Shown here: piece after piece, positions 43,367 through 52,925 of the stretch
How positions within the stretch are numbered: position 1 is the stretch's first letter
Layout of the letters: every line of letters starts with the position of its first letter
NCBI GenBank assembly: GCA_028279185.1
Contig: JANQSS010000043.1
Coordinates: forward strand, 113,830 to 177,829
Source: Saprospiraceae bacterium
Lineage (GTDB): Bacteria; Bacteroidota; Bacteroidia; Chitinophagales; Saprospiraceae
DNA: 64,000 bases
Reading direction: 5' to 3'
The notes under the pieces: generated by a model
Told to the model about the DNA's origin: nothing
The model's input: the letters and a program-made list of their open reading frames with translations, nothing else
Databases searched by the model: none
Made by a program: the position numbers and the translations under genes

Positions 43367-44203
43367 TCAAATAAAAGCATAGGGGTAAGACGCAAACACA
43401 CCTTTAGCCATGTTGCTATTTGCTCTTAGTCGAACTTGCGTTTTATAAATGTCTCGCTTCCGGCCTCGGTTAAATACGGCACGACCCTGGTCTGAAAACA
43501 GCAAGACGAGCCCGTGCTCATCACCGAGTGCGCCAAAACTATTCGACTGATTGGCGTACGCTGTCAATGAAGAATTAGCCATTAACTTGTCGCGCCAGGT
43601 ATTGACGTCTTTGACAACAAATCCTATTTCACTGGCATACAAAATGTCGGTTGAAGAAAAACCTGAGGAAGTACTTGGATTATTCAACGTGTGGCGTGCA
43701 ATGTATTCCAATAAATTTCCCGCCGGGTCATAGAAGAAAATGGAATGTGCGTCCCAATGTCGAAAATAAACAATATTCTCGCTATAGTTCGGTTGGTCGA
43801 GTAGATGTTCCGGAGGTTGAATAATTGAATAGTCTTTTAAATGCCATGATTCAGCATGTTGTATTTTATTTTCAGGAATATTAAATGCAATATGATAATG
43901 CGGCGTATTCACAACTTCAACCTTACTAAAGTATACCTGAGTAAGCCCAATTTGAAATCCTATTTTAAATTCTGTTTCGAGCATTACATCAAAGCCAAAC
44001 CCCTTATCATAAAAATCGACCATTTCGTCTAATGATGTCGTCGTTGTCAAATGAATTTCCCTGAGCAGGTTATCTTCATTCTTTAGATGCGTCACAGGTT
44101 GACAAGTCAATTGCAGATGGCCTGATAAAAACGTGCTGAAGCATGCTGCTGAAGATTTGCCAATAAAATCACGTCTCGTCCAGTAATTATTTTCGGCACT
44201 CAT
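43367..44203 (-). CDS. VOC (glyoxalase-like) protein with Tat-type signal
   Basis: 278 residues. The N-terminus has a twin-arginine-like motif (TRRDFIGKSSAACF) and a hydrophobic stretch, so export is likely. The rest is two vicinal-oxygen-chelate modules: the first with REIHLTTTTSLDEMVDFYDKG, strand FQIGLTQVYF and H-Y-H; the middle FYDPAGNLLEYIARH is typical of VOC metal binding. Ligand and reaction unknown. It ends a minus-strand run with the epimerase and aldehyde dehydrogenase genes. Confidence 0.8.
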   Translation of the reverse strand: MSAENNYWTRRDFIGKSSAACFSTFLSGHLQLTCQPVTHLKNEDNLLREIHLTTTTSLDEMVDFYDKGFGFDVMLETEFKIGFQIGLTQVYFSKVEVVNTPHYHIAFNIPENKIQHAESWHLKDYSIIQPPEHLLDQPNYSENIVYFRHWDAHSIFFYDPAGNLLEYIARHTLNNPSTSSGFSSTDILYASEIGFVVKDVNTWRDKLMANSSLTAYANQSNSFGALGDEHGLVLLFSDQGRAVFNRGRKRDIYKTQVRLRANSNMAKGVFASYPYAFI

Positions 44204-44212
44204 TACTTTTAG

Positions 44213-45271
44213 TTATGGTCTGTCTAAGATACGTAGTAATTCAATCCTTCTTTGTTCTGAAATTCCATAATTTGGTACGGGCCAGTGTTTTTTTGTCGCA
44301 AAGTCAATCGTTTTTTGTACCGAATCGGTAAAATCCTGACACATTATTCCAGTCGTGTGAACCATTTTATCATTCGAGTAAGTAAAATGATCACCGTCTA
44401 TCCAAAGAGGCATATCTGTCCATTGTGCAATATTATTATGTTTTAAAAAAGACGGAGAGGCGTTGGCCCGACCAGGCTGTTTATTCAGAATTCTGCACGC
44501 GGATGCCACGATTCTTGCAATTGAACATTGCGTAGTCGATACGGCATTGTATTCCCCTGTAATCGGATTAGGTTGCATTCCACACAGTATCATATCAACT
44601 AAATCCTCCACAAAGGAAACCGAAAACTTGCTTTTTCCGTCATTTGGAAGAAGTAATTCATCGCTGTAATATGAATGATAGAGCCAATAATAAAAGCGAT
44701 CAGTATAATCATGTGGCCCATAGACGAGCGCAGGCCGTAAAATTAAATAGGTCAAGCCACTCTTCATAAGTATACGCTCACAAGCTGCTTTTCGCCGTCC
44801 GTACGTGTCAGCATCACTGTTTTCTGCCTCTGCTGGGGAGCAAGAAAGAAGCGGAGTCTGCTCATCTTTCAATGCTGTCTTCACGACCTCATTGTCATAA
44901 GCCGAACAAGAGGAAATAAAAATGTACAATCCGGAAAAATCTCGGAGCGCTTCAATAGTCGACACTACATCCGTCGGAAAATAACCACATGTGTCAATTA
45001 CAATATCATATTTTTCAGTGCTGATTTTATCAATGTCGCTGGTTTGACGATCTCCTTTAAGTAATTTAAGTCGAGGAAATAAGTTCGCATGCGTTTTTTG
45101 TCGATTAAAAAGGGTTATTTCAAACGCCTCTAACTCTACTAAACGCTGCACCAAATGTCGCCCGATAAACCGAGTTCCGCCAACGATTAAAACACTTCTT
45201 TTAGGTATACTTTTCAATCTTTTACTTTTTATAACCAGCGAATCGTCAAATCGATTATTCGTTGTTTCCAT
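44213..45271 (-). CDS. NAD-dependent epimerase/dehydratase-family protein
   Basis: 352 residues of the extended SDR type: GGTRFIGRHLVQRL nucleotide-binding loop near residue 31, an S-S-C-S-A-Y stretch, YGRRKAACE (Tyr/Lys pair) and PALVYGPHDYTDRFYYW. Sugar-nucleotide or other substrate unknown. The start is 43 bases inside the end of the aldehyde dehydrogenase gene; no later Met is well placed, so either the overlap is real or a GTG/TTG start is used. Probable operon with its neighbours. Confidence 0.88.
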   Translation of the reverse strand: METTNNRFDDSLVIKSKRLKSIPKRSVLIVGGTRFIGRHLVQRLVELEAFEITLFNRQKTHANLFPRLKLLKGDRQTSDIDKISTEKYDIVIDTCGYFPTDVVSTIEALRDFSGLYIFISSCSAYDNEVVKTALKDEQTPLLSCSPAEAENSDADTYGRRKAACERILMKSGLTYLILRPALVYGPHDYTDRFYYWLYHSYYSDELLLPNDGKSKFSVSFVEDLVDMILCGMQPNPITGEYNAVSTTQCSIARIVASACRILNKQPGRANASPSFLKHNNIAQWTDMPLWIDGDHFTYSNDKMVHTTGIMCQDFTDSVQKTIDFATKKHWPVPNYGISEQRRIELLRILDRP

Positions 45272-46680
45272 TTTTTAAATGGTGGCATTAGAAGATCCAC
45301 GAAACTGGGTATGTGCTGCTTTAGCACGGCGCGTTCATTACTAAATGCCTTGAACCCATACCATCCATGCGCTTTACCCATACCGCTGTAGCCTACTCCG
45401 CCAAAAGGTAAGTTGTGGTTAAAAAACTGCAAGGTTCCTATATTGATAGCCGTACTTCCGGCTTTTGTCCTCGACAAAAAATAATTAGTCGTTTTTTTGT
45501 TTCGGCTGAAAATATAAAGAGCTAACGGTCTATTCTTCTTACTAATGATCGCTATAGCTTCTTCGTTTGTAGCATACGTAATAATGGGCAAGATGGGCCC
45601 AAAGATTTCCTCACGGAGGAGTTCCGCATTCAATGGAACGTCACTTAAAAGTGTTGGTGCAATAAATTGATCGGTTGTTTCCAAACTACCACCTTGAATA
45701 ATTTTTGCACCACCTTTAATTGCATTTTCGAGGGCCAGTGATAAGCGCCGAAAATGTTTTTCATTTACAATTCGGGACAATGTATCAGTTGTCCTTGGGT
45801 TTTTGGAATGCAAGATGTCTAAGCTCTTTTTAAGTTCAGCTATAAATTTTGACTCTATATCCCGGTGTACTAATAAATAATCAGGTGCTACGCAAACCTG
45901 ACCCGCATTCATAAACTTTGACCAAATAATACGTCGAGCGGCGCGTTTCAAATTAGCAGATCGGTCGATAATTGCCGGGCTTTTACCTCCAAGTTCCAAT
46001 GTCACTGATGATAGATTTTTGGCAGCCGCTGTCATGACAATTCTTCCCACCGCCGGTGAACCTGTAAAAAATATATGCCGGAATGGTTTTGACAATAGGT
46101 GTGTTGATATGCCTATCCCTCCTTCAATAACGGCTACTTCGTTTTCTGGAAAAATATTGGCCAGAAATTCTCGTAAAAACATAGCTACATTAGGTGTCAT
46201 TTCTGAAGGTTTAATCACTACCGGGCACCCTGCAGCAATAGCCGAAATGAGTGGATTAAGAACAAGCATAAAAGGAAAATTCCAAGGCGCAATTATTAAA
46301 CTAACACCTTTTGCTTCATATTGAATACGAGAAGTAGACCCCAGAATACTGATAGGTGTTCCAACACGTTGATCACTCATCCAAAAGCGCAGATTGCGAC
46401 GCGTATGCTTAATCGCTGATGTAACCGTGTAAACCTCTGTTAAATCTATTTCGGCATAGGGTTTACCATACGCTGCGTGGATAATTTTTTTAATTTTTTC
46501 TCTTTGATCTAAAATAGCGTCAAGTAATTTTTTCAATTTCTTACGCCGTTCTTTTGCTGTTGATCGAGCCAAGATAGACTCATTGGCATGTTGAATCTGG
46601 AAAATGCGGTCCATTTCATCCTCGGTGGTCAATGTAGGTGGATTAGTACCTGTATTGTGTATAGAATTCATTTTTATCAT
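45229..46680 (-). CDS. Aldehyde dehydrogenase (ALDH3-like length)
   Basis: 483 residues. Conserved motifs: PWNFPFMLVLNPLISAIAAG, FTGSPAVGR, catalytic Glu in LELGGKSPAI and catalytic Cys in NAGQVCVAPDY. The length and the lack of an N-terminal extension suggest the class-3-like fatty-aldehyde dehydrogenase group; it oxidises aldehydes with NAD(P). An alternative Met lies three codons in. First gene of a run of ALDH, epimerase and VOC genes on the minus strand. Confidence 0.93.
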   Translation of the reverse strand: MIKMNSIHNTGTNPPTLTTEDEMDRIFQIQHANESILARSTAKERRKKLKKLLDAILDQREKIKKIIHAAYGKPYAEIDLTEVYTVTSAIKHTRRNLRFWMSDQRVGTPISILGSTSRIQYEAKGVSLIIAPWNFPFMLVLNPLISAIAAGCPVVIKPSEMTPNVAMFLREFLANIFPENEVAVIEGGIGISTHLLSKPFRHIFFTGSPAVGRIVMTAAAKNLSSVTLELGGKSPAIIDRSANLKRAARRIIWSKFMNAGQVCVAPDYLLVHRDIESKFIAELKKSLDILHSKNPRTTDTLSRIVNEKHFRRLSLALENAIKGGAKIIQGGSLETTDQFIAPTLLSDVPLNAELLREEIFGPILPIITYATNEEAIAIISKKNRPLALYIFSRNKKTTNYFLSRTKAGSTAINIGTLQFFNHNLPFGGVGYSGMGKAHGWYGFKAFSNERAVLKQHIPSFVDLLMPPFKKWKQRIIDLTIRWL

Positions 46681-46790
46681 CTATCTATTGTGCGAAATAA
46701 CCCGTTCTAAATATAGCTTATTATGCGAAATAGTATAAAGAAGCGTTTGTGTTCGATGCTAGTTCACTTTCCATTTACTAATTTTATGGA

Positions 46791-47609
46791 ATGGATTCGT
46801 TTCTGACCTTTTTTGAGCACATGCCAAACGGCCAGAAATTGGCCTGGATTATCATCTGCATGGCCATTTTCTGGATTCTGGAAGGTATTTATCCGCTCGT
46901 TCGATTTTCGTATAAAAAGTGGCGACATGCGCGCCTTAACCTACTTTTACTCTCTTCTACAGTATTAATAAATGTTCTTTTTGGACTGGCTACAGCAAAA
47001 ATATTTATTTGGTCTGCTAAGGCAGAGTTTGGGTTATTACATTTGCTCAATTTTCCAATCTGGATCGAGCTTGTTTTAGCTATTATGTTACTCGACTTCA
47101 TCGCCCAATATGTTGTACATGTTCTCTTACATAAAATAAGCTTTATGTGGCGATTTCATATGGTGCATCATAGTGACACGCATGTCGATGTAACAACAGG
47201 AACACGTCATCATCCTGGGGACTATATTTTTCGTGAGTTATTTGCGCTCATTGCCATTGTCGTCTCGGGCATGCCTCTGGCTTTTTACATTTTTTATCGC
47301 ATCCTGACGATATTGTTTACGTATATGTCGCATGCAAACTTTGTTTTGCCATTTTGGCTGGATCGTGTCCTGAGTAGTATTTTTATTACCCCAAATATTC
47401 ACAAATTCCACCACCACTATGCGCGACCCTGGACCGATACAAATTATGGGAATATATTTTCACTGTGGGATCGATTGTTTGGAACGTTTGTGTACGACGA
47501 TCCCAAAAAAGTAACATATGGGTTAGACGTTTTAGACGATGGTCGATCTAACGAAATACCGTATCAGCTTAAAGTCCCTTTTGATCGAACAATTAAAACA
47601 GACTATTGA
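46791..47609 (+). CDS. Sterol desaturase / fatty acid hydroxylase family membrane protein
   Basis: 272 residues with hydrophobic helices and the histidine clusters that bind a di-iron centre: HVLLH, HMVHHSDTH, TRHHPGDY and HKFHHHYARPW. Family members hydroxylate or desaturate fatty acids or hopanoid/sterol-type lipids at the membrane. It is divergent from the aldehyde dehydrogenase gene, with which a lipid-aldehyde role could be shared. Confidence 0.92.
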   Translation: MDSFLTFFEHMPNGQKLAWIIICMAIFWILEGIYPLVRFSYKKWRHARLNLLLLSSTVLINVLFGLATAKIFIWSAKAEFGLLHLLNFPIWIELVLAIMLLDFIAQYVVHVLLHKISFMWRFHMVHHSDTHVDVTTGTRHHPGDYIFRELFALIAIVVSGMPLAFYIFYRILTILFTYMSHANFVLPFWLDRVLSSIFITPNIHKFHHHYARPWTDTNYGNIFSLWDRLFGTFVYDDPKKVTYGLDVLDDGRSNEIPYQLKVPFDRTIKTDY

Positions 47610-47640
47610 TAAAAAATGCGTCGGCAGTAGGTAAAGGAAA

Positions 47641-48216
47641 ATGAAAAATAAAGAACAAATAACCTTGTTTTTTGAAACCGATTTCCCATTGAACAAAGAA
47701 GGAGTTGAAGAATTGATCGCTGAATTTAAGGTAAAAAAATATCCAAAAAATACTTCTTTACTACAAGAAAATGAATACGAAAACAAACTTAGGTTCGTCA
47801 ATAAAGGTGCAATAAGAGAGTTTTATAGAACAGATAAAAAGGAAATCAATATTAATTTTTACACCACTCCACAGTTCATCACTGACTTTTCTTCTTTCAT
47901 CCAAATGACGCGTACCAGGAAAAATCAAGAAACTTTATCCAATGTTCAGATTTTAGAATTGGCCAAAGACACGTTTGTCCAATTGTTAGAAAAATATAGT
48001 TGTGGAAAATCGTTTATAGATCAGACTTTCCAAAACATACTCCAGCACAAAGAAGCATTTGAATACAACAGGATGACCAAAGAGCCTGAGGCACTTTACA
48101 ATGAACTACGCATTTACAGGCCTAATTGGTTACAAGAAATACCACAGTATCATATAGCCTCTTACTTAGGTATCACACCAGAAACATTAAGCAGGATAAG
48201 AAAAAGACGTTCTTGA
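47641..48216 (+). CDS. Crp/Fnr-type transcriptional regulator
   Basis: 191 residues. An N-terminal cNMP-binding-like beta roll (SLLQENEYENKLRFVNKGAIREFYRTDKK, FYTTPQFITDFSSF) and a short C-terminal winged helix ending YLGITPETLSRIRKR. It is the same subfamily as the 10670-11230 gene: identical end motif TPETLSRI. Ligand unknown. It begins 31 bases after the desaturase gene and is followed 66 bases later by the MBL hydrolase gene, so regulation of these neighbours is possible. Confidence 0.88.
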   Translation: MKNKEQITLFFETDFPLNKEGVEELIAEFKVKKYPKNTSLLQENEYENKLRFVNKGAIREFYRTDKKEININFYTTPQFITDFSSFIQMTRTRKNQETLSNVQILELAKDTFVQLLEKYSCGKSFIDQTFQNILQHKEAFEYNRMTKEPEALYNELRIYRPNWLQEIPQYHIASYLGITPETLSRIRKRRS

Positions 48217-48282
48217 TTTCAATCAATGAAATTCGAAGTAAAACTGAATTTCTTTGCATTTATTTCACTGAACAAATCATTC

Positions 48283-49050
48283 ATGAAAATTCAACACGTT
48301 AGAAATGCAACGATGGTTATCGAAGCGGATAATCGAGTAATCTTAGTTGATCCTATGCTCGGTCCTAAAGGAGCTATGCCTCCTTTTTCGTTTATACGGT
48401 CGAAACCAATAAAAAACCCAATCGTTCCGTTACCGGACAATTTCCAACCTGTATTGGAACGGGTCACACATTGTCTTATCACACACCAACACCCTGACCA
48501 TATTGACAAGGCGGCCGAAAGGTATTTAACCAAGCGTAACATCCATGTAATTTGCAGTGTATTAGATGAAAAGGCCTTTAGAAAAAAAGGTCTTAATGTT
48601 GTTCAAGTGGTAGAATATTGGAAAAGGGCGGATTTTTTGGGCGGTAAAATAGAAGGCATTCCTGCAAGACATGGCTATGGTTTTATAGCCAAACCGGCTG
48701 GCAACGTTATGGGGTTTTTTATTGAACTGCCCAATCAGCCATCCATTTATTTGAGTTCCGACACCATCTACACAGATGATGTAGACAAGGTGCTTACAGA
48801 TTACCAACCTGCGATTAGTGTAGTTGCCGCCGGAACTGCGCGATTTGACATTTTCAAGCCACTATTGATGACCGTTAAAGACGTTGTCCGGTTTGCAAAA
48901 AATGCACCAGGAAAAGTTATTGCCAACCATTTAGAAGCGGTCAATCACTGTCCAACAACCAGGAAGGATTTGAGCCACAGGTTAATGCATGAAGGGCTTT
49001 TAAAAAAATCTTATATTCCTGAAGATGGGGATTGGATTGAGTTAAATTAA
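48283..49050 (+). CDS. MBL-fold metallo-hydrolase
   Basis: 255 residues from ATG 48283 (MKIQHVRNATMVIEAD); an upstream ATG at 48226 lies almost in contact with the regulator gene and adds non-conserved residues. The metal-binding THQHPDHID motif, IPARHGYGF, the D-T-I-Y segment and NHLEAVNHC near the end are typical of UlaG-like MBL hydrolases. Substrate unknown. It is downstream of a Crp-like regulator in the same orientation. Confidence 0.88.
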   Translation: MKIQHVRNATMVIEADNRVILVDPMLGPKGAMPPFSFIRSKPIKNPIVPLPDNFQPVLERVTHCLITHQHPDHIDKAAERYLTKRNIHVICSVLDEKAFRKKGLNVVQVVEYWKRADFLGGKIEGIPARHGYGFIAKPAGNVMGFFIELPNQPSIYLSSDTIYTDDVDKVLTDYQPAISVVAAGTARFDIFKPLLMTVKDVVRFAKNAPGKVIANHLEAVNHCPTTRKDLSHRLMHEGLLKKSYIPEDGDWIELN

Positions 49051-49075
49051 AGCTTGTGCACAAAAAAGAAACAAA

Positions 49076-49663
49076 ATGAAACTAAATATTAGTTTTATAA
49101 CATTACTTCAAATTATCGTTTTCATAGGTTGTGGTGAACTTAGAACTATCCAAAGATATGGACTTGATTCACCAACAATAGAAGTTAAAGGTGAAAAGGC
49201 CTTTGTAAACGGAACATTGGGTGAAACGTTTTATCATTTATTCGTGAAAACACTCGACAAAAACCCCCAGTTAAAAACGATTGTTTTGTTGAAAATTCCA
49301 GGATCAGTAAATGACGAATGGAATTTAAAATCTTGCCTACTACTCTATAAGAAAGGACTTAATACCGAGCTTTTAAATAACTCTATAGTTGAATCTGGAG
49401 GAACAGACCTATTTGTATCTGGCAACAAATTAATTCTTGCTGATGGGGCAAAAATTGGAGTTCACTCATGGGCTGGGGATGATCTGGTCGCAGCCGAATT
49501 ACCCAAAGACCACCCTGAACATAAAATGTTTCTTAAATTTTATAGTGAAGTAGAAGTAGACTCGTCATTCTATTGGTATACATTGAAGGCTGCTCCCGCT
49601 GAGGGAATGCACTTTATGACCAAAACCGAAATCAGCAAATACCTAGGAAACAAAATTAAATAA
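49076..49663 (+). CDS. ClpP/crotonase-like lipoprotein
   Basis: 195 residues. A lipoprotein signal has lipobox FIGC near residue 19. The body has a ClpP/crotonase-like pattern: a strand with KAFVNGTLG, TIVLLKIPGS, a possible nucleophile segment VESGGTDLFVSGNKLILADG and GVHSWAGDD. The expected Ser/His positions occur, but the triad cannot be confirmed. It follows the MBL gene by 25 bases. Function unknown. Confidence 0.7.
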   Translation: MKLNISFITLLQIIVFIGCGELRTIQRYGLDSPTIEVKGEKAFVNGTLGETFYHLFVKTLDKNPQLKTIVLLKIPGSVNDEWNLKSCLLLYKKGLNTELLNNSIVESGGTDLFVSGNKLILADGAKIGVHSWAGDDLVAAELPKDHPEHKMFLKFYSEVEVDSSFYWYTLKAAPAEGMHFMTKTEISKYLGNKIK

Positions 49664-49742
49664 GCTAGTGCCTGACGAGGCATAAAACCATAGCTCGTTC
49701 CTCTTTGTGTTTCATACACTAACCGGAATAATCAACTAGGAT

Positions 49743-50108
49743 TTAAATACTTTCTAAAGATTTTCGTGTTAATTCATGCTGCTTGTTTCCGGTATTAATG
49801 GTGCTAGCTGGTTCAAAAAGCATAACAGCCACTTCGGAATGCGCAATTGGCTTATGTTCTACGCCACGTGGAACTATAAAAAATTCATGTTCGCCAATTA
49901 TGACCTGTTTATCACGAAATGCCATTATTAACTCCCCTTTCAACACATAAAACAGCTCATCCTCATCATCGTGTTTGTGCCAAATAAATTCACCCAGCAG
50001 CTTTGCTAATTTAACATACTGACCATTTAATTTTCCTACAATTTTTGGGTTCCAATAATCATTAATTTTACAAAGTTTTTCTTCCAAATTTACGACAGTA
50101 TTTTCCAT
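49743..50108 (-). CDS. Cupin-domain protein
   Basis: 121 residues of single cupin fold: metal-binding first motif FIWHKHDDEDELFYVLKGEL, and second motif EFFIVPRGVEHKPIAHSEV. Small free-standing cupins have many roles, from isomerases to mannose-6-phosphate-like sensors; no specific function can be claimed. Convergent with the ClpP-like lipoprotein gene. Confidence 0.92.
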   Translation of the reverse strand: MENTVVNLEEKLCKINDYWNPKIVGKLNGQYVKLAKLLGEFIWHKHDDEDELFYVLKGELIMAFRDKQVIIGEHEFFIVPRGVEHKPIAHSEVAVMLFEPASTINTGNKQHELTRKSLESI

Positions 50109-50160
50109 AACTGATCTTAGAAAAATTTAATTCAAAGTATCGGAATAATATATCAAACCT

Positions 50161-50367
50161 CTACTCATCATCTTCAATAATTTTTTTCACTCGGCCTACT
50201 TCACCCGTTTTAAGTTGCACTTTTATGCCATGCGGATGAGATGAAGATTTTGTCAATATGCGTTTTACAAAACCTTCTGTCAGCAACCCGGATTGCTGAT
50301 CTTTCTTTTGAACGATTTCGACCAGTTGGTCGACATAAATACTACTTCTCTTATGTGGGTCCAGCAT
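50161..50367 (-). CDS. YwbE family protein
   Basis: 68 residues from ATG 50367. Matches the short YwbE/DUF2196 family along its length: IYVDQLVEIVQKKDQQSG, LTEGFVKRILTKSSSHPHGI and KVQLKTGEVGRVKKI. A cytoplasmic small beta-rich protein of unknown function. It has its own short intergenic space and looks independent of its neighbours. Confidence 0.9.
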   Translation of the reverse strand: MLDPHKRSSIYVDQLVEIVQKKDQQSGLLTEGFVKRILTKSSSHPHGIKVQLKTGEVGRVKKIIEDDE

Positions 50368-50424
50368 ACGCATCTGGCATCAATTAATCACCAAGTGAAT
50401 TAAGGCCAATTTGCGAATCGTCGA

Positions 50425-51000
50425 TTACTTATCGTGATACGCTTTGTTGTGTGCCAATGCTCCTCCGCATTTCGCACAATTGCCTTTTCCACCGGACCCT
50501 CCGGCACATCCTTTGGGACATGTGTAATGCCATACACCCTTAGCATTTTGCGCAGCGGGTGGATTGGCTTGTGACGGAGGCGTAATTATTGGTGAGTTGC
50601 CTGATTGATTAACCTGAACGTTAGGCTGAGTGATTTGCGTCGTCGCACCACCTTTGGTATGATAGGCCTGGTTGTGTTTCAAAACAGTCCCGCACACTGA
50701 ACACGGACTCGCACTTCCGGCACCACCTTTACATCCTTTAGGACATACGTAGTGCCAAACGCCTTCTGCATTTTGAGCGGGTTCAACTTTCGCTGGCTTA
50801 GGTGCCGCAGGTTGACCGGTCTGGCCATCCGGAAATGTTATTTCGCTAATTCGTGAATCAGAACTTTGATTCTTAGCTGGTGTAGCTTTTGGAAGCTCTT
50901 GAACGGCCGGGGTTGCCGCCTCAGCCGTTTTTTTTGGTTCATCCGAGCAGCTAAAAAGGAGTAATAGCAGTGCTGGTATCAGAAGTCTATACTGTGACAT
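50425..51000 (-). CDS. Lipoprotein with duplicated Cys-rich (zinc-ribbon-like) units
   Basis: 191 residues. A lipoprotein signal with lipobox LFSC is followed by a low-complexity Pro/Ala/Lys linker. Two copies of a 40-residue unit, at about 77-116 and 152-191, each contain G-V-W-H-Y-x-C-P-K-G-C, then C-x-x-C and H-N-x-A-Y-H. Each has four Cys in CxxxC-x9-CxxC arrangement, suggesting zinc or heme-like metal binding. The linker between copies is again Pro/Gln-rich. Probably on the cell envelope. Role unknown. Confidence 0.78.
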   Translation of the reverse strand: MSQYRLLIPALLLLLFSCSDEPKKTAEAATPAVQELPKATPAKNQSSDSRISEITFPDGQTGQPAAPKPAKVEPAQNAEGVWHYVCPKGCKGGAGSASPCSVCGTVLKHNQAYHTKGGATTQITQPNVQVNQSGNSPIITPPSQANPPAAQNAKGVWHYTCPKGCAGGSGGKGNCAKCGGALAHNKAYHDK

Positions 51001-51213
51001 AGAGCAGTTATTTTATGCTACGAAGGTAGTTGATTAAAGACAAAATTAGTGCGAAGACAAGCGAATACGGCATGTAAGTACTGTTTTATAACCGTTTTAA
51101 CATGTGTAATTGCCCAATGGGGTAAGAAATAGCCTCCTGAAAATCTAGAGTAGAGAACACGCGCTATAAAAGCCAGCCGGATTTTATCCAAGTGCCTTTT
51201 GACTCCTATTGAC

Positions 51214-52590
51214 TTAGTGGAGAACGAGGACCTTGTCACTGTAAAGTCGCCCTTCTTTTGCAATCAACACATAATACATACCCGGACTCAGTGAAGACAC
51301 ATCAACCTTATGCCGGTTGGCTCGAATCGCGAGCATTTGTTTTCCTTGACTTGAATAAATATACCCTTCTTCGAAGGTCACTGATTCATCTATCTCTAAA
51401 TAGTCTAGCACTGGGTTACTTCTGATAAATCGTATTGAGTGATCAATATCTTTTACCGATGAGCTTTTGTCGTGTAATTTAAATATTGATCCTCCGATAG
51501 ATGCGACATAGACTTCACCGGTTGCATCTCTACCAAAGGTTGTAATGGACAGAAAATGTTGATCAAGGAGCGTATCGCAAATCCATTCTTCGGCATCATT
51601 TTTATAAAGAGTGGCGAACATACCCGTGCAAAAGTCAGCAAATAAGTATTTACCATATAATCCCGGGTTATCTGTCCCATAATATACGACACCACCTGTT
51701 ATTGAAGCGCAATCTTGTAACGGAAATTCATAGGCATGTACCGGAAACACATAGTTTGGTTCGTCACAATCCGTTAAATTAAAAATGGAATCCCCCTCAA
51801 AACAGCGCCAACCATAGTTTTCTCCACCCTGGCTACTGGCCGGTTGGAAATCGATTTCTTCATAACTATTTTGACCAACATCTGCGATATATAAATCTCC
51901 CGTAATCGGGTCAAAGTCAATTCGCCAGGGATTGCGCAAACCCAACGCCCATATTTCGTCATTCGTAAAATCGTCATGCGCAAAAGGATTGTCGTCCGGT
52001 ATCGTGTAAGGGTTTCCGTTATCCACATCAATGCGTAATATTTTTCCAAGATTTGACATGCGATCCTGGCCCGCTCCCAACGGATCCCCACCACTTCCTC
52101 CATCTCCTGTGGGAATATACAAGTACCCATCCGGTCCAAAAAGCAAGTCTCCGCCATTATGATTGGAAAAGGGTTGATCGATTGTCAGGATAATTAATTC
52201 ACTATTCGGATCAGCAATTTCGTTATCGTTCTCATCAATTGTGAATCGACTTATTACCGTTTCACCTTGATTATTTCCAGTATAATTCACGTAGACGTAT
52301 GGTGAGTCTGGAAAGGCGGGGTGAAAATCCATACCAAGCAACCCTCGTTCTCCACCATTATTGTTAACGCGACCTTGAATATTTAAGAATGGTCTGGCGA
52401 GAACACTTCCATCCGGGCTTATAAGGCGAATCCTACCCTGTTTTTCGATAACATATAACATGGAGTCGCCTGCATTTTCTATTTCAACCGGTACATTGAG
52501 ACCATCAGCAAAAGGGACATATTCAAGTAAGTCCTGGGTGTAAACGACAGTTGTTATCACAAGTAATAGACCGAGTAACAAATACTTCAT
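51214..52590 (-). CDS. PQQ-type sugar dehydrogenase with type IX sorting domain
   Basis: 458 residues. Signal peptide to about residue 19 (VVYTQ). A six-bladed beta-propeller of the glucose/sorbosone dehydrogenase type: NGGERGLLGMDFHPAF, FSNHNGGDLLFGPDGYLYI, GDGGSGGDP and LGLRNPWRIDFDPITGDLYI. A C-terminal type IX sorting domain (about residues 385-458) ends LSPGMYYVLIAKEGRLYSDK plus a short tail. It is exported through the outer membrane and oxidises sugars with PQQ (substrate inferred). Confidence 0.9.
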   Translation of the reverse strand: MKYLLLGLLLVITTVVYTQDLLEYVPFADGLNVPVEIENAGDSMLYVIEKQGRIRLISPDGSVLARPFLNIQGRVNNNGGERGLLGMDFHPAFPDSPYVYVNYTGNNQGETVISRFTIDENDNEIADPNSELIILTIDQPFSNHNGGDLLFGPDGYLYIPTGDGGSGGDPLGAGQDRMSNLGKILRIDVDNGNPYTIPDDNPFAHDDFTNDEIWALGLRNPWRIDFDPITGDLYIADVGQNSYEEIDFQPASSQGGENYGWRCFEGDSIFNLTDCDEPNYVFPVHAYEFPLQDCASITGGVVYYGTDNPGLYGKYLFADFCTGMFATLYKNDAEEWICDTLLDQHFLSITTFGRDATGEVYVASIGGSIFKLHDKSSSVKDIDHSIRFIRSNPVLDYLEIDESVTFEEGYIYSSQGKQMLAIRANRHKVDVSSLSPGMYYVLIAKEGRLYSDKVLVLH

Positions 52591-52925
52591 AAGCTAGTTG
52601 ATTTCAGTGAAAAGTTGAAGATAACGAACCTTTACAGTTTGTCTTGTTTAATTTATAGCAAATTGCACAACAATTAAGTCTCATATGGATGGACAGAACC
52701 TGGCTTCTGTTTAACAACATCATTTAATAATGCAACGGATTACCATGCTCGTATGTTAGTCGAGCACAAAATTTATTTTATCCTAACCACAGACGTCACC
52801 TGTGCTATCCAAGTGCTGTACATCCGATAAAACCAGTGAATAAATAGTGCTATCAATCTTAAGGAAAACTATACCAAAAACAGGTTTAAAAAAGCCGACC
52901 ACGCTCAAAAACCAGAATGTAAATG
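52591..52925. other. 335-bp intergenic region
   Basis: Between two minus-strand genes. No ORF, RNA gene or strong repeat was found. It contains the 5' region of the sugar dehydrogenase gene, with a TATCTTCA near-match to the -7 element about 30 bases upstream of its start. Confidence 0.35.
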
